A stretch of DNA of 64,000 nucleotides, from positions 992,001-1,056,000 of the forward strand of contig QUOL01000002.1 of assembly GCA_009761415.1 (NCBI GenBank). The letters are read 5' to 3'. A program made the translations under genes and the position numbers. Under the pieces are notes generated by a model, which worked only from the letters and a program-made list of their open reading frames with translations, ran no database searches and was not told the DNA's origin. This document shows positions 35,901 through 48,519 of this stretch, piece by piece. This DNA comes from Sarcomyxa edulis. Lineage: Eukaryota; Basidiomycota; Agaricomycetes; Agaricales; Mycenaceae. Every line of letters begins with the position of its first letter. The stretch's first letter is position 1.

Positions 35901-36583
35901 GCAGCCGAGCCTCTGCAAGCCTTATCAGATTTCGAAATTTTACACCAAGTGAGTAATTTATCACCTTCAATCGTGATTTGTGTCCCGGGGAGATCAGCGA
36001 AAGTTATGACAGCCGTGTATAAGTCGAAGTTCAAGGCCTGTGTTATGGCTGGCAGCCAGTGGATTATACGGCGCAGAAATGCTACCACGCACGTCCGAAG
36101 GACGGGACGAAAGAATGGATCCAAGGTGACATATATTTTCGAGATTAGGGACCATAGTCTATACGCCATAGGAGATGGAGCAAAATCGGCAAGCGTCAAG
36201 GTGCGATTGTGGTGACGATGTGGTACAACCACTTTTGGTTCAGTCTTCCCGAAATCAAGATTGAGGCTCTCGATGTGTAGAGTAAGACGACTTGATCCTT
36301 CCACTGAAGACCAACGGTACGATAATCTGATCCTTTCTACGCGAATAGTTCGATTGCCAGTTCGGATGTACAGGCCACGAATAGATCGTAAGCTTATGCT
36401 GCGGACTCGGATGTGCTTGGACAAGAGTGCCAGGATCCAGGGACCGATGTAGGTGCGGAAGAGTAAGGAAAAGGTGATGAACCTGACAGCCCATATTCCG
36501 AGTGCGGACCAGGGAGAGTCATTGGGGGTGCTCAACAGGAGGATTTGGAAAGTGAATACGAAAGGGTGCAAGGGGTTGAACAT
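26948..36583 (-). CDS. FMP27: Bridge-like lipid transfer protein, Fmp27/BLTP2 (Hobbit) family
   Basis: A single giant gene with many short introns; the largest open stretch is about 31965-35045. It starts at ATG 36583 (MFNPLHPFVFTF) and stops at 26948. Near the N-terminus is a membrane helix (IWAVRFITFSLLFRTYIGPW), followed by the family signature IRVRSISLRSIRGLYIR. The family's named GFWDK motif is visible as ALGFWDKVRHFKG near 31790. The C-terminal part contains YRNQTWSFEELVNQF and IPVLPVARELISKTKW, then a Ser/Arg-rich tail. Family members form a long hydrophobic groove that moves lipids at ER-plasma membrane contact sites; the yeast homologue was first catalogued as mitochondrial. The encoded length of well over 2,500 residues fits the family. 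Confidence 0.88.
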
Positions 36584-37353
36584 AGCCAACACTTGGTCTA
36601 TAATTGGTATTAGTAGGCTGAAAGATCGTGTAACAGATGTAAGAACGCGCCTTTGGGCCCGAATCTAGTCAGTACCGACCCCCAGGAATGGGCTGTACTA
36701 GACAGATGCTAATGCTATATTCCGCCAATTTGTGCGATGGTTTTGTAGCCCTGAGGAACGCTGGTGTTGGACTCCAGGAAGACACGTACAGGCGAGCGCT
36801 GAAGTTGCCGTTGGACTTGGCACAGTTCGGAGGTTTAGGTGATCGAAAACATTCGTAATTCAGCTTACATGCACAACTTACATAATCGCGGCACGAACAT
36901 CCGATCCGACAGTCGACACAAACTTGACAAAGTTCAAACGCGCCTGGAAGGTTGCATCGATGAGCTCTCCAAGGTTACTACGTGGTACGCGTCGCCTATA
37001 GTATGTTCTTACTCTACGTTGACTCAGGCTGTTTAGCTGAAGCAAAGCCGATGCGTTGATCTCTGGAAGTTCCTCTATAGACAGTCTCCAGACTCGGGAG
37101 TGATCATACAGTCCATCCAGATAACCATGATTCTCGACTACCATAGATTGTGCCTCTAATGCTATACTGTCCTAGATTATTTGCGGGAGGCATTCATCAA
37201 GTCAGCCACTGGGTAGCCGAAGCGGTTGAGCGAGTCAGAGACTCAGAGGAGGGTCAGCCAATGTCAGCCACGAGAAATTCTATATAGTCTTGCTGCCCCG
37301 CATGTTCCTTCGAACCTATCTTTTCTCTGACAACCGTGCTGCCGTTGGAGGAA
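36584..37353. promoter_or_regulatory. Divergent spacer between FMP27 and the MLKL-like kinase gene
   Basis: Both genes start outward from this 770-bp spacer. A minus-strand open stretch at 36878-37144 (88 codons) has no recognised domain and no splice partner, so I do not call it a gene. Confidence 0.4.
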
Positions 37354-40300
37354 ATGCCAGTGCCCACGAGTACACGACACGGTTCCTCTAACTCGACTTG
37401 CACGATCAAAACTTCCCCTGCAAATCACATATTGCCTCCATCCTCCAGCCAGATTCCGCCCCAGATTCCGGAACACGGTGACTGGGAAGAGAAACGCGAG
37501 GTGCATGAACTTTTTCGTATTACTAACCGCATACTCGAGTTGACATGTCCTCAGCGTATATCCCGCGATGCCACAGCGATTTTTGGAACTGCTACCGGCG
37601 TCTGCCACGAAGCCTTGCATATGAGCATAGACATCCTCTCTGTAGCTCCTGTAGCTGGACTAGGCGATGCTGCAAGAACACTTCTATGCATCTGGGATGC
37701 ATTCCAGAGAGTCGAAGTCAGTAGCTCTCATTAATCTGCCCCGACAATCATCGATGATCGTTGATCCCTTCGTAGACAAACCGTTCATCTTGCCTCCGTC
37801 TAACGAAACGATGTGCAGAAATTCTGCGCTCTGTCTATCATGAAGTCCAGGATGCGGGAGATTCTGTCCGCGAGATCCTTCAAATGCCTATCAACGAGCT
37901 AGTCGCGTGAGTGATGGTACTTCTTGACAGAGTGTCTCTTTGACTAAAATGTTTGATTCAGATCTCTGAACCAAGTGCACATGTTTCTTGAAAAACAGGG
38001 AACACAACCGTTTTTGAAGCGCTACTTAAAGCGCGTCGAAATCCTGAAGCAGATAGAGGCCCACGAGGGAAGGCTAGCCGTTGTCCTTGCGTTATTCAGT
38101 GTACGGTCCTCTGGGCAGTCATGTCCAACTCAACTTAAACTGACATTTTATTCCGCAGTGCTCGATACAGACTAGAATCCTGTCCGAAGTCATCACAGCC
38201 GACCAACAAAGCGTTGACGACCACCAACTCCTCAGCTACGCCTTAAACTCCCGGTTCAACTCCTGTACTCTCGGAAATGGCGTTGGTCTCGGAATCGATA
38301 CTGCGAGCACCACCTCTGCCGTCAAACAACCAACAGCCCCTCATCCCTCCCCGGCCGTAATTCCGTCTTCAATATTATCATCTAACCGAACCCTCACCGC
38401 TGACGAGATTCAAACCACTCTCGCCACGATGCATGCGTTCCAAGCTAAAGAAGATGTGGTCCGGGACGCCACACAAATCAGAGACCTGATGAAAATGACT
38501 CTGAATAAGAATAGCGACGCCGAGATCATCGAGGCTTTACAAGTTCGAAGAGACGAGATGCCCGAGGCGATCAAGACTCTGCAGAGGGCACTCGAAAAGG
38601 TCGTAGACGTGAATGATCAAAAGACTGGTGGGGATTTAGGGACTGTGGTTGACGCGTCGCGCGCTCGTGCAAAGATAGTCAGACGTTTTTCCAAAACGAT
38701 GACGGTAATTCCTAAAGCGACGGATAGCGGCCAAACTACGGGGGTGCACGGAGAAGGGACAGATACGCTCGACAGAGAATTTATGGAGACTGGGCTTGAT
38801 GCACTGAGGAGGATGAGCCAGGGTGTAGACTATACTTTGCCCAGCTGGACCATCACCAAGTTGGTATTCATTATCTGCCATTGTTCGTTGGTTCATACTA
38901 AACCCCTTGTATTTCCCAGATACGAAGTAGAGTGTGACGAAGAGATAGGCCACGGTTTCTTCTCGACCGTCAATAAGGGCACGTGGCGGTCGCGCACTGT
39001 CGCCGTCAAAATCCTCGCCCCAATCACGTCGAGGAAACTCTTCGTGAAAGAAGTCGAGATCTGGAAATCCTTGAAACATCCACATGTACTGGAACTTTAT
39101 GGGGCATCCAGCACGAGTGGAAATCCTCCTTGGTTCTTCGTCAGTCCTTTTGAGAAGAACGGCTCTCTGGTGCATCACTTGAAGACGGTCAAAGCCCAGG
39201 GCGGCGAAGTGGATCAGATAAGGATGATGTTGGAGGTGGCGAAGGGGATGGAATATCTGCATAGCAAAGATGTCGTGCACGGAGATCTAAAAGTCGGTTC
39301 GATCTTGTTTGGTTTTTGAAGTCCTTTTGATTGCCGCGTTCTTTTTTATAGGCAGCGAATGTCCTCGTCGATGATTGGATGCATTGTGTCATCGCTGATT
39401 TTGGGCAGAGCGAAATGAGATCGGAGGTCTCTCGTATAAGTGGCATCACTCCTAGTTCGTAGCTCTTCCTCGTATAACACCGTTTCAATCCACTGATTCA
39501 AGGCAACAGGCGGCACTCTCAGGTGGCAAGCGCCCGAATTGATGGAGGGTCGTGTCAAGCTATCACTAGAGGTCGATGTTTACGCCTATGCAATTTCGTG
39601 TATAGAAATCCTGACTATGGGCGACCTGCCCTGGAACGGAGCCAGTGACAGTTCGATCATTCATTTCGTCCTCAGTAAGTGGTGTTCAAGACCGCACACA
39701 CGTCTCGATTCTGACTTCGCGTATAGAAGAGAACAAACGCCCTTCTATCCCTTATGCGCGTGCCACAAGCCAGGATCTTCAAAGCCTCATAGAGCGTTCC
39801 TGGGATCGCGACCCATCCAGTCGTCCAGCATTCTCAGTTATTGTCCAGGAGTTCAAACAACTCCGGAACAATGCTGGGATTAAAGATGATATTTGCTCGC
39901 CTCCATTGATGGATTCCTGGCCCGTCTCAATCAGCCGCTCTAGACTCTCGCCCGACATTCGTCCAATTAATTCACCCGGTACGTCTACAACGTGGCGAAT
40001 CCGTTGCTGGAATATCACAAGTGTACTTACCAACATCCGTGTCAATAGGTAGCAACGGATTCGCCACGTTTGGAATCTCTCCTTCTCCTCCATCCGATAC
40101 AAGTTCATATAAGACCGCTGATGGATCCTCGATCTTCTCCAAGACGGAAGATGTTGTTCCTACCAAAGGCATTCACTTGCCGGAGTCTATCTACCAGACC
40201 TTCAATAATCATGACCGCCCGTCTTCTTTCATGTCGACACCAAGCACCCAGTCGGAAGAAAATCTAGTGGATCACGAACGAATTGCAGAAATGAGAAATG

Positions 40301-41278
40301 AAAGGCGATACAGGATGCTGTTGACTCACAAGTTCAATCCGTCTCGTGAGTGTTGACCATTATCTTGATCATACTTATACTCGGAGTACTTCTGACTAAT
40401 GTATATACCCCCCTCTCTTTCCAGTCATGCTTCCTCTTTGGAGTCCAAGCCCCATTCCTGTCGGAGCAGTTGGCTATTTGTCTAAACCCAGTGGATCCTT
40501 CATCCAGCTCTTCAATTCTCTTGCTCCTAAAGGCACTCCTGCTCCCGCGGGGATGCCCTCGCTCTCAGGATATGGGCGGGTCTCCGAAGGAAATCAGCGC
40601 CACGATACTCGCAATGTCGCGAAGAGAGGTCTAGATGTCATTACAGGACGACTGGCTTCCAAGCCCAAGGGAGACGACCCTTCATTGTACGTCATGTTCT
40701 CCGTCTGAGCTCGGTACATCATTGACATAGAAATAACTCATAGGCAAAGCGTCAGCCGGAAAGAGTCCTGGCCACTGAGAGCCGGACAAAAGTGTGCTTA
40801 CTTGTACACCGAATCGACAAGTTATCGTTACATGGAAGATCTCGAAACACCGAAGGAATGGTTCAAAGCCAATATCGATACCATTGTCGATACATTTGGT
40901 CCTCAGCATCGGATTCAAAAGGAAGATATTTTCCTAGGTAAGTGTCGAGTCTTGTCCATCTGTTTTCACTCACTCACGTCCTTTCGCCCAGTCATCGGAA
41001 CTCTCGCCACACCAGACCATGCGCTATTTGTGAGCCACAACCACGGGAATGGCCACGTCCGCTTCAACGTTTTCTCGGCGCCCCGTCCTGGCCAACCTTG
41101 GGGAATGTTTGTAACAGATACAGGAGTTACCTCTGAGCGTCGCCCTTCCTACCAAGAAGCCGTCACTAGTGATGTTCTTGCTGCAAACAAAGTTTCCGTC
41201 ACTGGAGGAGGATGGAATACCGTCTTGATTTCACGACTCCGATTCAAACCTGATCTCCTGGAGCCGACTTTGCTATGA
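37354..41278 (+). CDS. TKL-type protein kinase with MLKL-like N-terminal helical domain and unknown C-terminal module
   Basis: Eight or more exons start at ATG 37354 and end at TGA 41276-41278. Part 1: after a polar leader comes ALHMSIDILSVAPVAGLGDA, running through VEILKQIEAHEGRL. This resembles the four-helix MLKL N-terminal/adaptor domain found on fungal NLRs and kinases. Part 2: a charged linker with repeated helix-like segments. Part 3: a kinase domain with glycine loop IGHGFFSTVNKG, VAVKIL, catalytic VVHGDLKAANVLV, DFG (IADFGQSE), GGTLRWQAPELMEG and a complete C-lobe. The residue before the catalytic Asp is Gly (HGD), so it is a non-RD kinase, but Lys and both Asp are present and activity is expected. 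Part 4: about 300 residues including AVGYLSKPSG, LRAGQKCAYLYTES, TIVDTFGPQHRIQKEDIFLV and LFVSHNHGNGHVRFNVFSA, which I remember on other mushroom kinases but cannot name. A role in cell-death signalling is an inference from part 1. Confidence 0.75.
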
Positions 41279-41540
41279 TATTCTGTCCTTGCTTCTCTTA
41301 TATATTCAATCTCAATCGGACATCTAGACTGCATACATACCTACCTTACCATACTTTCTTCAATATATCTCGGACCTTATCCCGATTATTGACTGAAAAT
41401 TGCTTCAGCAGACTGTCAGTGGTTATGATGCCAAACGCTGAATGGTCCTTGAGCCTGAGCACCACTGGTGTATAAATTTAGAGCTATAGACTGAAGATCA
41501 GACATGTAGCATAGTACAACTGCAAGATAATGCACATCGA

Positions 41541-43755
41541 TTATTCTTCGGCATCCATCTCTAAAATACTGTCAAAGCCGTCATCAGCATCTGGGATCTG
41601 TGGACACGGTTCTAAACGACTCACCATTCCTCCGAATTCATCTCTGAGGGCTGATAAGTGGAAAAAACGAAGGAGCTACCAATGAAGCTTCCTGGATTGA
41701 AGACATGACATCCTGTATAAGTAATTTTGTATCGGTCATATTTGTCTGCAAGGACGAGCTGTAACAAATGGAGTGTGAAGGAATGTACTATCAGATAGTC
41801 AAAGTACACTTACGGCCGTTGGTAGTGGGTATAAACGTAATGTATGGTCATAATCGGAGAGTGTGGGTTGAATGTCGATCGTCAAAGGACTGAGGTGACT
41901 CTGGTCCAAAATAGATTGCACAAGCTACGCAGAAAGGTTTAGTTCACTGACTGCTCACATCATCTGAGTAATGCACTCACAAATCGTTTGAGGTCGTCGC
42001 TGCTAACATCGGGTTTGACACCGACGATATTTCTTAGCATTCTAGACATCGTATCTTCCCTGAATATAACAATTTCTTGGTTGAAGAATCTGATACGACA
42101 TGGATTTGTGGCGAAGTGGACGTTGGGTATTCTGTTCCGCAGTCGAGAAACAAATGCTGGCAGTATCTGTTTTCGAGGTAAAGTGGCGTTGATCGTGATA
42201 TCCAAAGGTCCGGGAACGAATACAAAATGAGTATGTCGCGTGATCGCAGGATACTCTTCGAGCAAGTCGGACAAGTCAGAAAAGCTTTCTGTGATTTGAG
42301 AGTATTATATGCCTCGCAGACACCAGACTGTGGATGCCACTCACCTTCGTACCGCATGATATCCCGGTCGTTGCCGTGAGCTATTGACCGGCTGGTGAAA
42401 TTGCCACACAGGACAATGACTTTTGGAATGAAGCTGTTCTCGATGCAATTATCGAATATTTTTCGGAGACCAATGAAAGTGAGTGGATTGTCGAGCCACA
42501 CGTCTGATAGGAAGAAAAAGTGTAGATCTGCTAGCTCGTTTCGTACGCGAACAGAAAATTGGGTCTAATGTAGCAGGTCAGAATTTCTCATGAAAGATCT
42601 CAGAGATTTTACATACATCTTCTGATAACGAGGTTGCCCCTTTACCTAGAAAATCTATATGACCATATATTGATCTGCTTAAGAGTTTAGAAAATGGAGT
42701 ACATCACGACGAACTACAACTACTCACCGTGAAGTTTCGCGGTGTTCGCATGGAGGCTGACCGATTGCTATAATTTCTAGGGTGGCATCTTCAGTATATT
42801 CTCCCTCCACCAGCGCAAAACAGCCTTCTGTGAACAGGCCTGCCCCTGGTTCATCCTATGATACTAAAAATTACTCAGTTGTAGGTGATTGGAGGAGAGA
42901 TAAGTCGTACAAGACTGGAAAAATCAAGTTCAACTCGTCCATCAGCGTCTTCGATGCACAATTTTCCTTCCTGGTTATGTGCGAGCATCCCCAGGAGCAG
43001 AAATCGTTCTCCAGCACGGCCAAGCAGTTGTTTCGTGGATCTGAGCTATACAAACCTCTAAATTCCCAAGTATGTATCGTCAACCAGTCACTCACTGTCA
43101 CCAGGCGCGCTCTGTCGCGCGAGGGTAATGTAGAAGGTGCGAAATGTTCATTGCGAAGCACAGACTGTTTGATAATATGCAGTCGATCGCGCATAGCGAA
43201 TACACGAGATTCGGCTGATCCTGACATTGTCGGAGGATTTGCTGCTCTGAAAATGGACTGTCAGTAGGCATCGGGACCGAACAGCGTTCACGCACTTCTC
43301 GAAAGTACCTCTCTCTTGTGACCAACGCCAAAGTGGCATTTCGAACGCGTCGATAAAGAATAGGTGGTTGTCTGGATCTATTCGTTCGGTCTCTACTTCA
43401 TCAGAATCGTTCCCTTGATCTTGAAGAGACTCGTAAACTCTTCGCAAAATCTCCTCAGACACTTTCATCTCCGCATCTGGTGAAAGTTCAAAATTCAAAC
43501 ATTTGAAGGTCTCTTCACGTGTTAATCGGCTCACCATCTTGTTTGTTGTATTCCTTTGCAATAGTCTCAATAGATGATTCTACATCTCCATCCTCGATTT
43601 CGTGAACATCCAGTATTCTTTCCAGGAAATCAAGACTATCAGGGCCGAGAGAGTGGCTGTATTTGCGAAATACCTTGGCTTGGAGTTAGATAGAATGATA
43701 TGAAAGCTGTTGCGAGAGCTACCTTGATAATGAGTTGTTGTCGCGGATTCGACAT
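41541..43755 (-). CDS. DPB2: DNA polymerase epsilon subunit B
   Basis: Non-catalytic second subunit of the leading-strand polymerase; binds the catalytic subunit C-terminus and the CMG helicase. It starts at ATG 43755 ([11 protein letters not shown]); exon 2 continues [20 protein letters not shown]. The inactive calcineurin-like fold is recognised by [10 protein letters not shown], then [22 protein letters not shown] and [16 protein letters not shown]. The end has [20 protein letters not shown] and [14 protein letters not shown]. The last exon is uncertain: the frame can stop right after EMNSEEW (41621), or a small 3' exon ending [10 protein letters not shown] (stop 41541-41543) may follow; I could not find a clean splice for the latter. 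At least eight introns. Confidence 0.88.
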
Positions 43756-43926
43756 GGGTGAAAGCACAAAAAGAGAGGTTGAAATAGATGATCGACATCT
43801 GACGACGCGCCCTCTAAGGACGCGTTTTTGGGGCTCCACGTGGCTCAAATAGTGCAAAATCCCCCTTCAGCCGAACTGCCATGTAGCAACCACGACTCAG
43901 AGAAACATCTTCATTCTACAACAGCC
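43756..43926. promoter_or_regulatory. 171-bp bidirectional promoter with MCB element
   Basis: It separates the start codons of the polymerase epsilon subunit gene (minus) and the PHAF1 gene (plus). ACGCGT at 43820-43825 is the MluI cell-cycle box bound by MBF in yeasts, which drives replication genes at G1/S; an ACGCG core also lies at 43805-43809. A palindromic CACGTG sits at 43837-43842. Function of these sites in this fungus is inferred. Confidence 0.5.
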
Positions 43927-45345
43927 ATGCTAACTCTAGACTTGTATCCCGGATCTGGTCTTGGGATGTTTCAAATCGGTGTGCAGTTTCGCCTTTGATA
44001 CCTGGCAGGGATACGTCTGACTCAGGTATGTAGGATCCTCACTGTGGTCCGTCCTGGACACCTTGAGGCGTAATCAGCACTTGTTCCCCCAAGTCGATAT
44101 CAAGTTTGATCCAGATACATCTTCAACGACTCCTGTCATTCTGCATATACGACCTCATCTCGATCTCTTGTTCTCCGGGTACCAGCAACGTCTGCACACT
44201 ATCTGTCTGCGGAAACTACGGGACCCAAATCCTCCTGTGACTCTACTATACAAAGACACTGTTCTTTCTTCCATTGAACAAGTCTTGAGAAGAGTAGGCG
44301 TCAGTCGAACGTTTGGTCCTACGTACCCAGGCGATGATCTGAAGTATCCAGGAGTGTGGTTTGGTTTCGAAGAAGACAGTGTGGGGGATAGACGGAAGGG
44401 AGCTCAATTTGAGGATCGTATGCAAGAAGTCAGTCGTGTGCTGGTATGTCAGAAAGGTATAGATGGCGAAGAACGAGACGCCTTAGATGAAGTCGTAGAG
44501 TGTCCTATAATGGACGGCGACGTTGCACTCGCTGTTGTAAAGGTATCTTTGCATCATCACTCGACTAAGTGTAACTGGTTCATTCGGCATTGCTTGTCTC
44601 AGATCCATGAAGGTATAACTCTACAATTGCATCCGGCCGGCACGGATCCCATCCACGTTAGGCTAGGAGAGACGACTGCACAAGATCTGACTGTCGAACT
44701 GGGACCTCCACTTCGAGTTCATTACAAAGAAGATGACAGAATGACTATTCACTCGACGAGTCGCTCTGGCACCGAGGTTCCAGAGACAGGATGTACCGTA
44801 GATTTCACTAGTCCAATGCCAATTGCTCTCTGACATGGCTCCTACAGACTTTTATAACTACTTCCAACATGGAATAGACTTCCTGATATCTGGAACTACA
44901 CATATCGTCCAGAAAATCATCTTACATTCGAACGTGGTACGTTGGTCGTATACTACCTTCTCGCTGACGGAGTTGACTAGTTGGCTAGCCTGGAACCCCG
45001 ATGTTCCAACGCTATAAGCGTTGTAATTGGGAAATAGAAGGAATTCCAGAGGATGACGAAGATGGTAAATCCGTTTTTTTCCTCGTGCCTCGACTTCCAT
45101 ACAACCGAACATTACAGATACACCGCCGCGAAAGCGCTTTTACGATCGGGTATGCTCGTATATCTCCGCCCTGTTCTCAGATGCTCACTATCTAGTTCAC
45201 GCAGTTCGAGACTATCAGCCACTTTCTAAGTCCTCACGAACCGCCTCCTTCAATGCTACTAGACCGCACGGACGAAGAAGACTCTGTAACCTTACCAAGC
45301 GCTGCGACTCGTGAGTCTCTTTTACCTCTAGACTTAGCATCATAA
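43927..45345 (+). CDS. PHAF1 / UPF0183 family protein
   Basis: It starts at ATG 43927 with the family opening LDLYPGSGLGMFQIG. The first intron is 43979-44033, after which SSLWSVLDTLRRNQ follows. The middle holds HIRPHLDLLFSGYQQRL, FGPTYPGDDLKYPGVWFGF and IHEGITLQLHPAGTDPIHVRLGE in pieces. The 3' part has FQHGIDFLISG, PMFQRYKRCNWEI and the family-like ending ISHFLSPHEPPPSMLLDRTD, with stop at 45343-45345. The animal homologue (C16orf70) is reported to help phagophore and phagosome assembly; the fungal role is not known to me. The gene looks complete. Confidence 0.85.
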
Positions 45346-45577
45346 TGACTCGGATTTGAGGATTGCATGGTTATGATGGGATTATCCTAGAGGTTACAGA
45401 ATCTTCACAGGTGGTGTCAGTGACACTCTTCTGAATCTATACACTGTACTTTCGTCAAAACCTGTACATATACGTAGCTTTCTCGTCTTAATAATACGCT
45501 TCAAGGACTTGAAATCCGCGATATCATTTGTAGTACACAATCATAGTATAGAACATGGCGCAGAGCCGAAGAGAGAT

Positions 45578-47430
45578 TCAGAGTTTAGCATACTCTCCGA
45601 GCGGATATACACCATGCGGGTTATACTTGAGAGCCTTCCTATTGACATCCTTGGTAATGGATGGATATCCCGCCACGGTCATCGTTATATCTAAGTCCTG
45701 TTATATATAGTCCGAAATGTGCGTCAGCTCCCTGATATTGGTAATTTATAGAACTATTTACCGCTAAAAGAGACTTCATGACATGTCTACACCCTGCTTC
45801 ACCTTCATGTGCCATACCCCACACGAACAGTCGGCCAACTTGGACGGCATGGCATCCGAGAGCCAAAGCTTTGAATACGTCCGCCCCGGTGCGTATACCG
45901 GAGTCAAATATGATCTTCATTTCTGTTATCCCCATATCAGTAGTAATCGATATCATAGTAACCCGTTACTTACTAGCGCCAACAGCATCTACAATCTCAG
46001 GGAGCACTTCTAGGCTTCCTACGGCTCCATCGACTTGTCTCCCAGCATGGTTTGTGACAACGATGCCCTCACATCCAATATCGTACGCTTTCTGAGCATC
46101 TTCGACACTTTGTATGCCCTTGATGACGAAGGGCCGACCGGAAGAGATGCGTTTCCACTTGAAAACGGTCATTATCGATAGCCATACTGATAGCAGCGGG
46201 GAAATCGTCAACATACTTCTTTTATGAGCCAAGGGATCTTTGCCCAAGTGTGTGCCTTTCCGTGCCAAACAGAAGAATCGATCCATTTCCCAGAATCCTT
46301 CTTGAGCTCTTCGCCATACTTCTTCATGAAAACGGGATCAGATTCTCCGGTCTCATTTCCAACCTTGGTCGACTCAGTTGGTAGTCCTCGTGTCTATAGA
46401 TTGCCATGAGAGACTCACTGCTCCGGGGTAATAAAATCTAGGGAGATAACGACATTAATACAGGGTACAACAAGAAGGTCAACGAACGTACGCATAATTG
46501 GCGAGATTGATGTCTGTGGGCCTCCACCCTAGCTGCCAGGTATCGACAGTGAGCATACAGACATCGAAGCCACTCTTCCAAGCTCTCTCCAGAAGACTGG
46601 TGGTCTAAAATGGAAGTGAGTGACACTGGATTGGAGAGAATTATGCCGAGACGTACAATCTCATCATCGTGGCCCATATACAACTGGAAAAACCTCGGGG
46701 ACTGAGCGTTGCCTCCGTTAGGGCCGTTGTAGGAATGGACTGAGTTGCTTTCGTTCTTGATAGACGCTCCGAGATCGTTTGCAGCAGCCACAGCTTCGAT
46801 CGGCTGGGAAGATGCGGTCGAAAGACAATACTGTAGATAGAATATTCAATGAAAGATGCCAAAGAGAGCGGAGTAAACTGCTTACAGGTAGACCCAATTC
46901 GCCTGCTATCTTGGCTGGGATAAGTTCACCCCGAGGACTGTAGAGCTTGTTGATACCGATCGGCGCGAACAAGATAGGCGCAGGAATACGATGACCAAAA
47001 AGTTCGACTGTGAGAGATTAAATTTCGCTCTATCATAGTGAACTGCAGAGCGTACTGGAAAGATCTCTGGTGTTGGTGTCTACAAGCATGCGAGGAATAA
47101 TCCTCCAGCGGTAGAATGCTTCCCTAGGGGATAATTAACGCGTTGATCGTCTCGCGCGTGTTGTACACACCTGTTTGCCCTATCTGTCCAACCAAGTCCT
47201 GCATTCGAATTAGCATAGAAATAGCCGCGGTCGTTCAATTTCTTCTTGGTAGACTCTGCTAATTCTTCGGCATGAACAGAAAAACTTGGTACTGTTGAGT
47301 CGTCAGCGTTGATTCCAAGGGAGTACCAAAAGTACGCACAAACACCTTCCTCGCCGCCTTTCTTGAACACCTCCCTTTGGTACAATGAATAGTGAGGAGA
47401 AGGGCCTTTCGGTTTGTTAGTTGGGTCCAT
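45578..47430 (-). CDS. FMN-dependent alpha-hydroxy-acid oxidase (lactate 2-monooxygenase-like)
   Basis: Oxidises a 2-hydroxy acid such as lactate with FMN. It starts at ATG 47430 ([20 protein letters not shown]) and ends at 45578 after [18 protein letters not shown]. The barrel is recognised by [59 protein letters not shown] (flavin/substrate Lys), [10 protein letters not shown] (catalytic His and Arg) and [20 protein letters not shown]. The pattern DTWQLGWRP is closer to lactate 2-monooxygenases than to glycolate oxidases. No N-terminal cytochrome b5 domain is present, so it is not a cytochrome b2. Seven or so introns. The substrate is not certain. Confidence 0.85.
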
Positions 47431-47996
47431 TGTGAGTGTGCTCTTGGAGACATGTCGAGCCTGCAGTCTCAATTTATGTATAGACTGACGCGTGACGTCA
47501 TAAGAAACACGGATTCAACGGAGGTCCTTCAGATGCAAGGCAGGCCAATGCTCATACTTTCATCGTAGCTGCGATGAAAGATTCACAGTAAGACGGCTTA
47601 CCGACGGAATTTTAGGAGCTGGAAACTTACAGATACCCTACTCCATATAGGAGGCCATATTGCTGAGCAATGAATACGGATCCCCGTCGAAGCCGTGCCA
47701 GAAACGCGAACGACCAGCAACAGATGCTTAGAAAAGACTCCCGGAGGTATCTAAAATTAACGAAAATACTGGCGGAAGGAGGGTTGCCGCTCGACGATGG
47801 ATGGCTCCGTTCCGTTAGCTGACAGAGGGAAGGAAGAAGCTGAACGGTCACAAATACTATGAGTCGATTTGATATGGGTACATACACAGACTAGACGGTA
47901 TCTTCGGTATCAACAAGCACGTAGTGGGAGGAAATGTAGAGTAAGCACGAGGTGAACCAGAATTTGAAAGCAAGGGACTCAGACGCGTATCAAAGG
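47431..47996. other. Spacer, no gene called
   Basis: It holds the FMN oxidase promoter and the 3' flank of the next minus-strand gene. An 86-codon minus-strand frame (47627-47887) has no recognised features and probably is not coding. Confidence 0.35.
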
Positions 47997-48519
47997 CTAC
48001 AAGTGTATCCCTTCGTCCTCTTCTTCAGCTTCGGGCGAGACGATAGTCGTAGCATCAGCTATTGGAGTAGCGGGAGTCCCATTCGAAGCCGGCGCGAGAT
48101 CATAATGGCCACTTGTCGACACTCCTTTCTCATTCAAGGCCATCTTCAAAATTCCAACCCGCTCCTCCTGTGATCCACTGTCGGACCAAGATGATTAACA
48201 AATGATGCAGTGAGAAAAAACGGATGTGGACATACATTACAATCGTATTTTCTTCGAGGGCCTTCGTGATTTCTGGATCAACATCTGTGTTTGCCGCTAA
48301 CTCGGATTCCACGTGTTCCCGAAGCATGTCCTGCGTTTCTTTCAGGTGCTGTAGGGAGTTTTGGAGGCGAGTGATTTCTACAGTGCACGGATCTCGGTCT
48401 CAGAGAGAGTAGAGGTAGTTGGATGGGACAGCAGCTCGACCTTCACTGATCGTGGAGACATCTAATCGTATTGCTTCGCTCAACGTGAAGGGTTGTGCGT
48501 ATCGAGGTGTGTATTCCAT
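47997..48519 (-). CDS. Small coiled-coil protein, Tma17/Adc17-like
   Basis: Three exons from ATG 48519 (MEYTPRYAQPFTLSEAIRLD) to TAG at 47997-47999, about 140 residues. A helical heptad segment, EITRLQNSLQHLKETQDMLRE, is followed by DPEITKALEENTIVI and then a SQEERVGILKMAL helix. The tail is acidic (SPEAEEEDEGIHL). The order of a helix, a DPE--KA-EEN motif and a second helix resembles Tma17 proteins, of which the yeast member (Adc17) helps proteasome assembly. A prefoldin-type coiled coil would be the main alternative. Assignment is tentative. Confidence 0.55.

Noticed and set aside
36878..37144. 88-codon minus-strand frame between FMP27 and the kinase gene
   Set aside because: No recognised domain, no splice partner, and it lies in the promoter spacer of two divergent genes.
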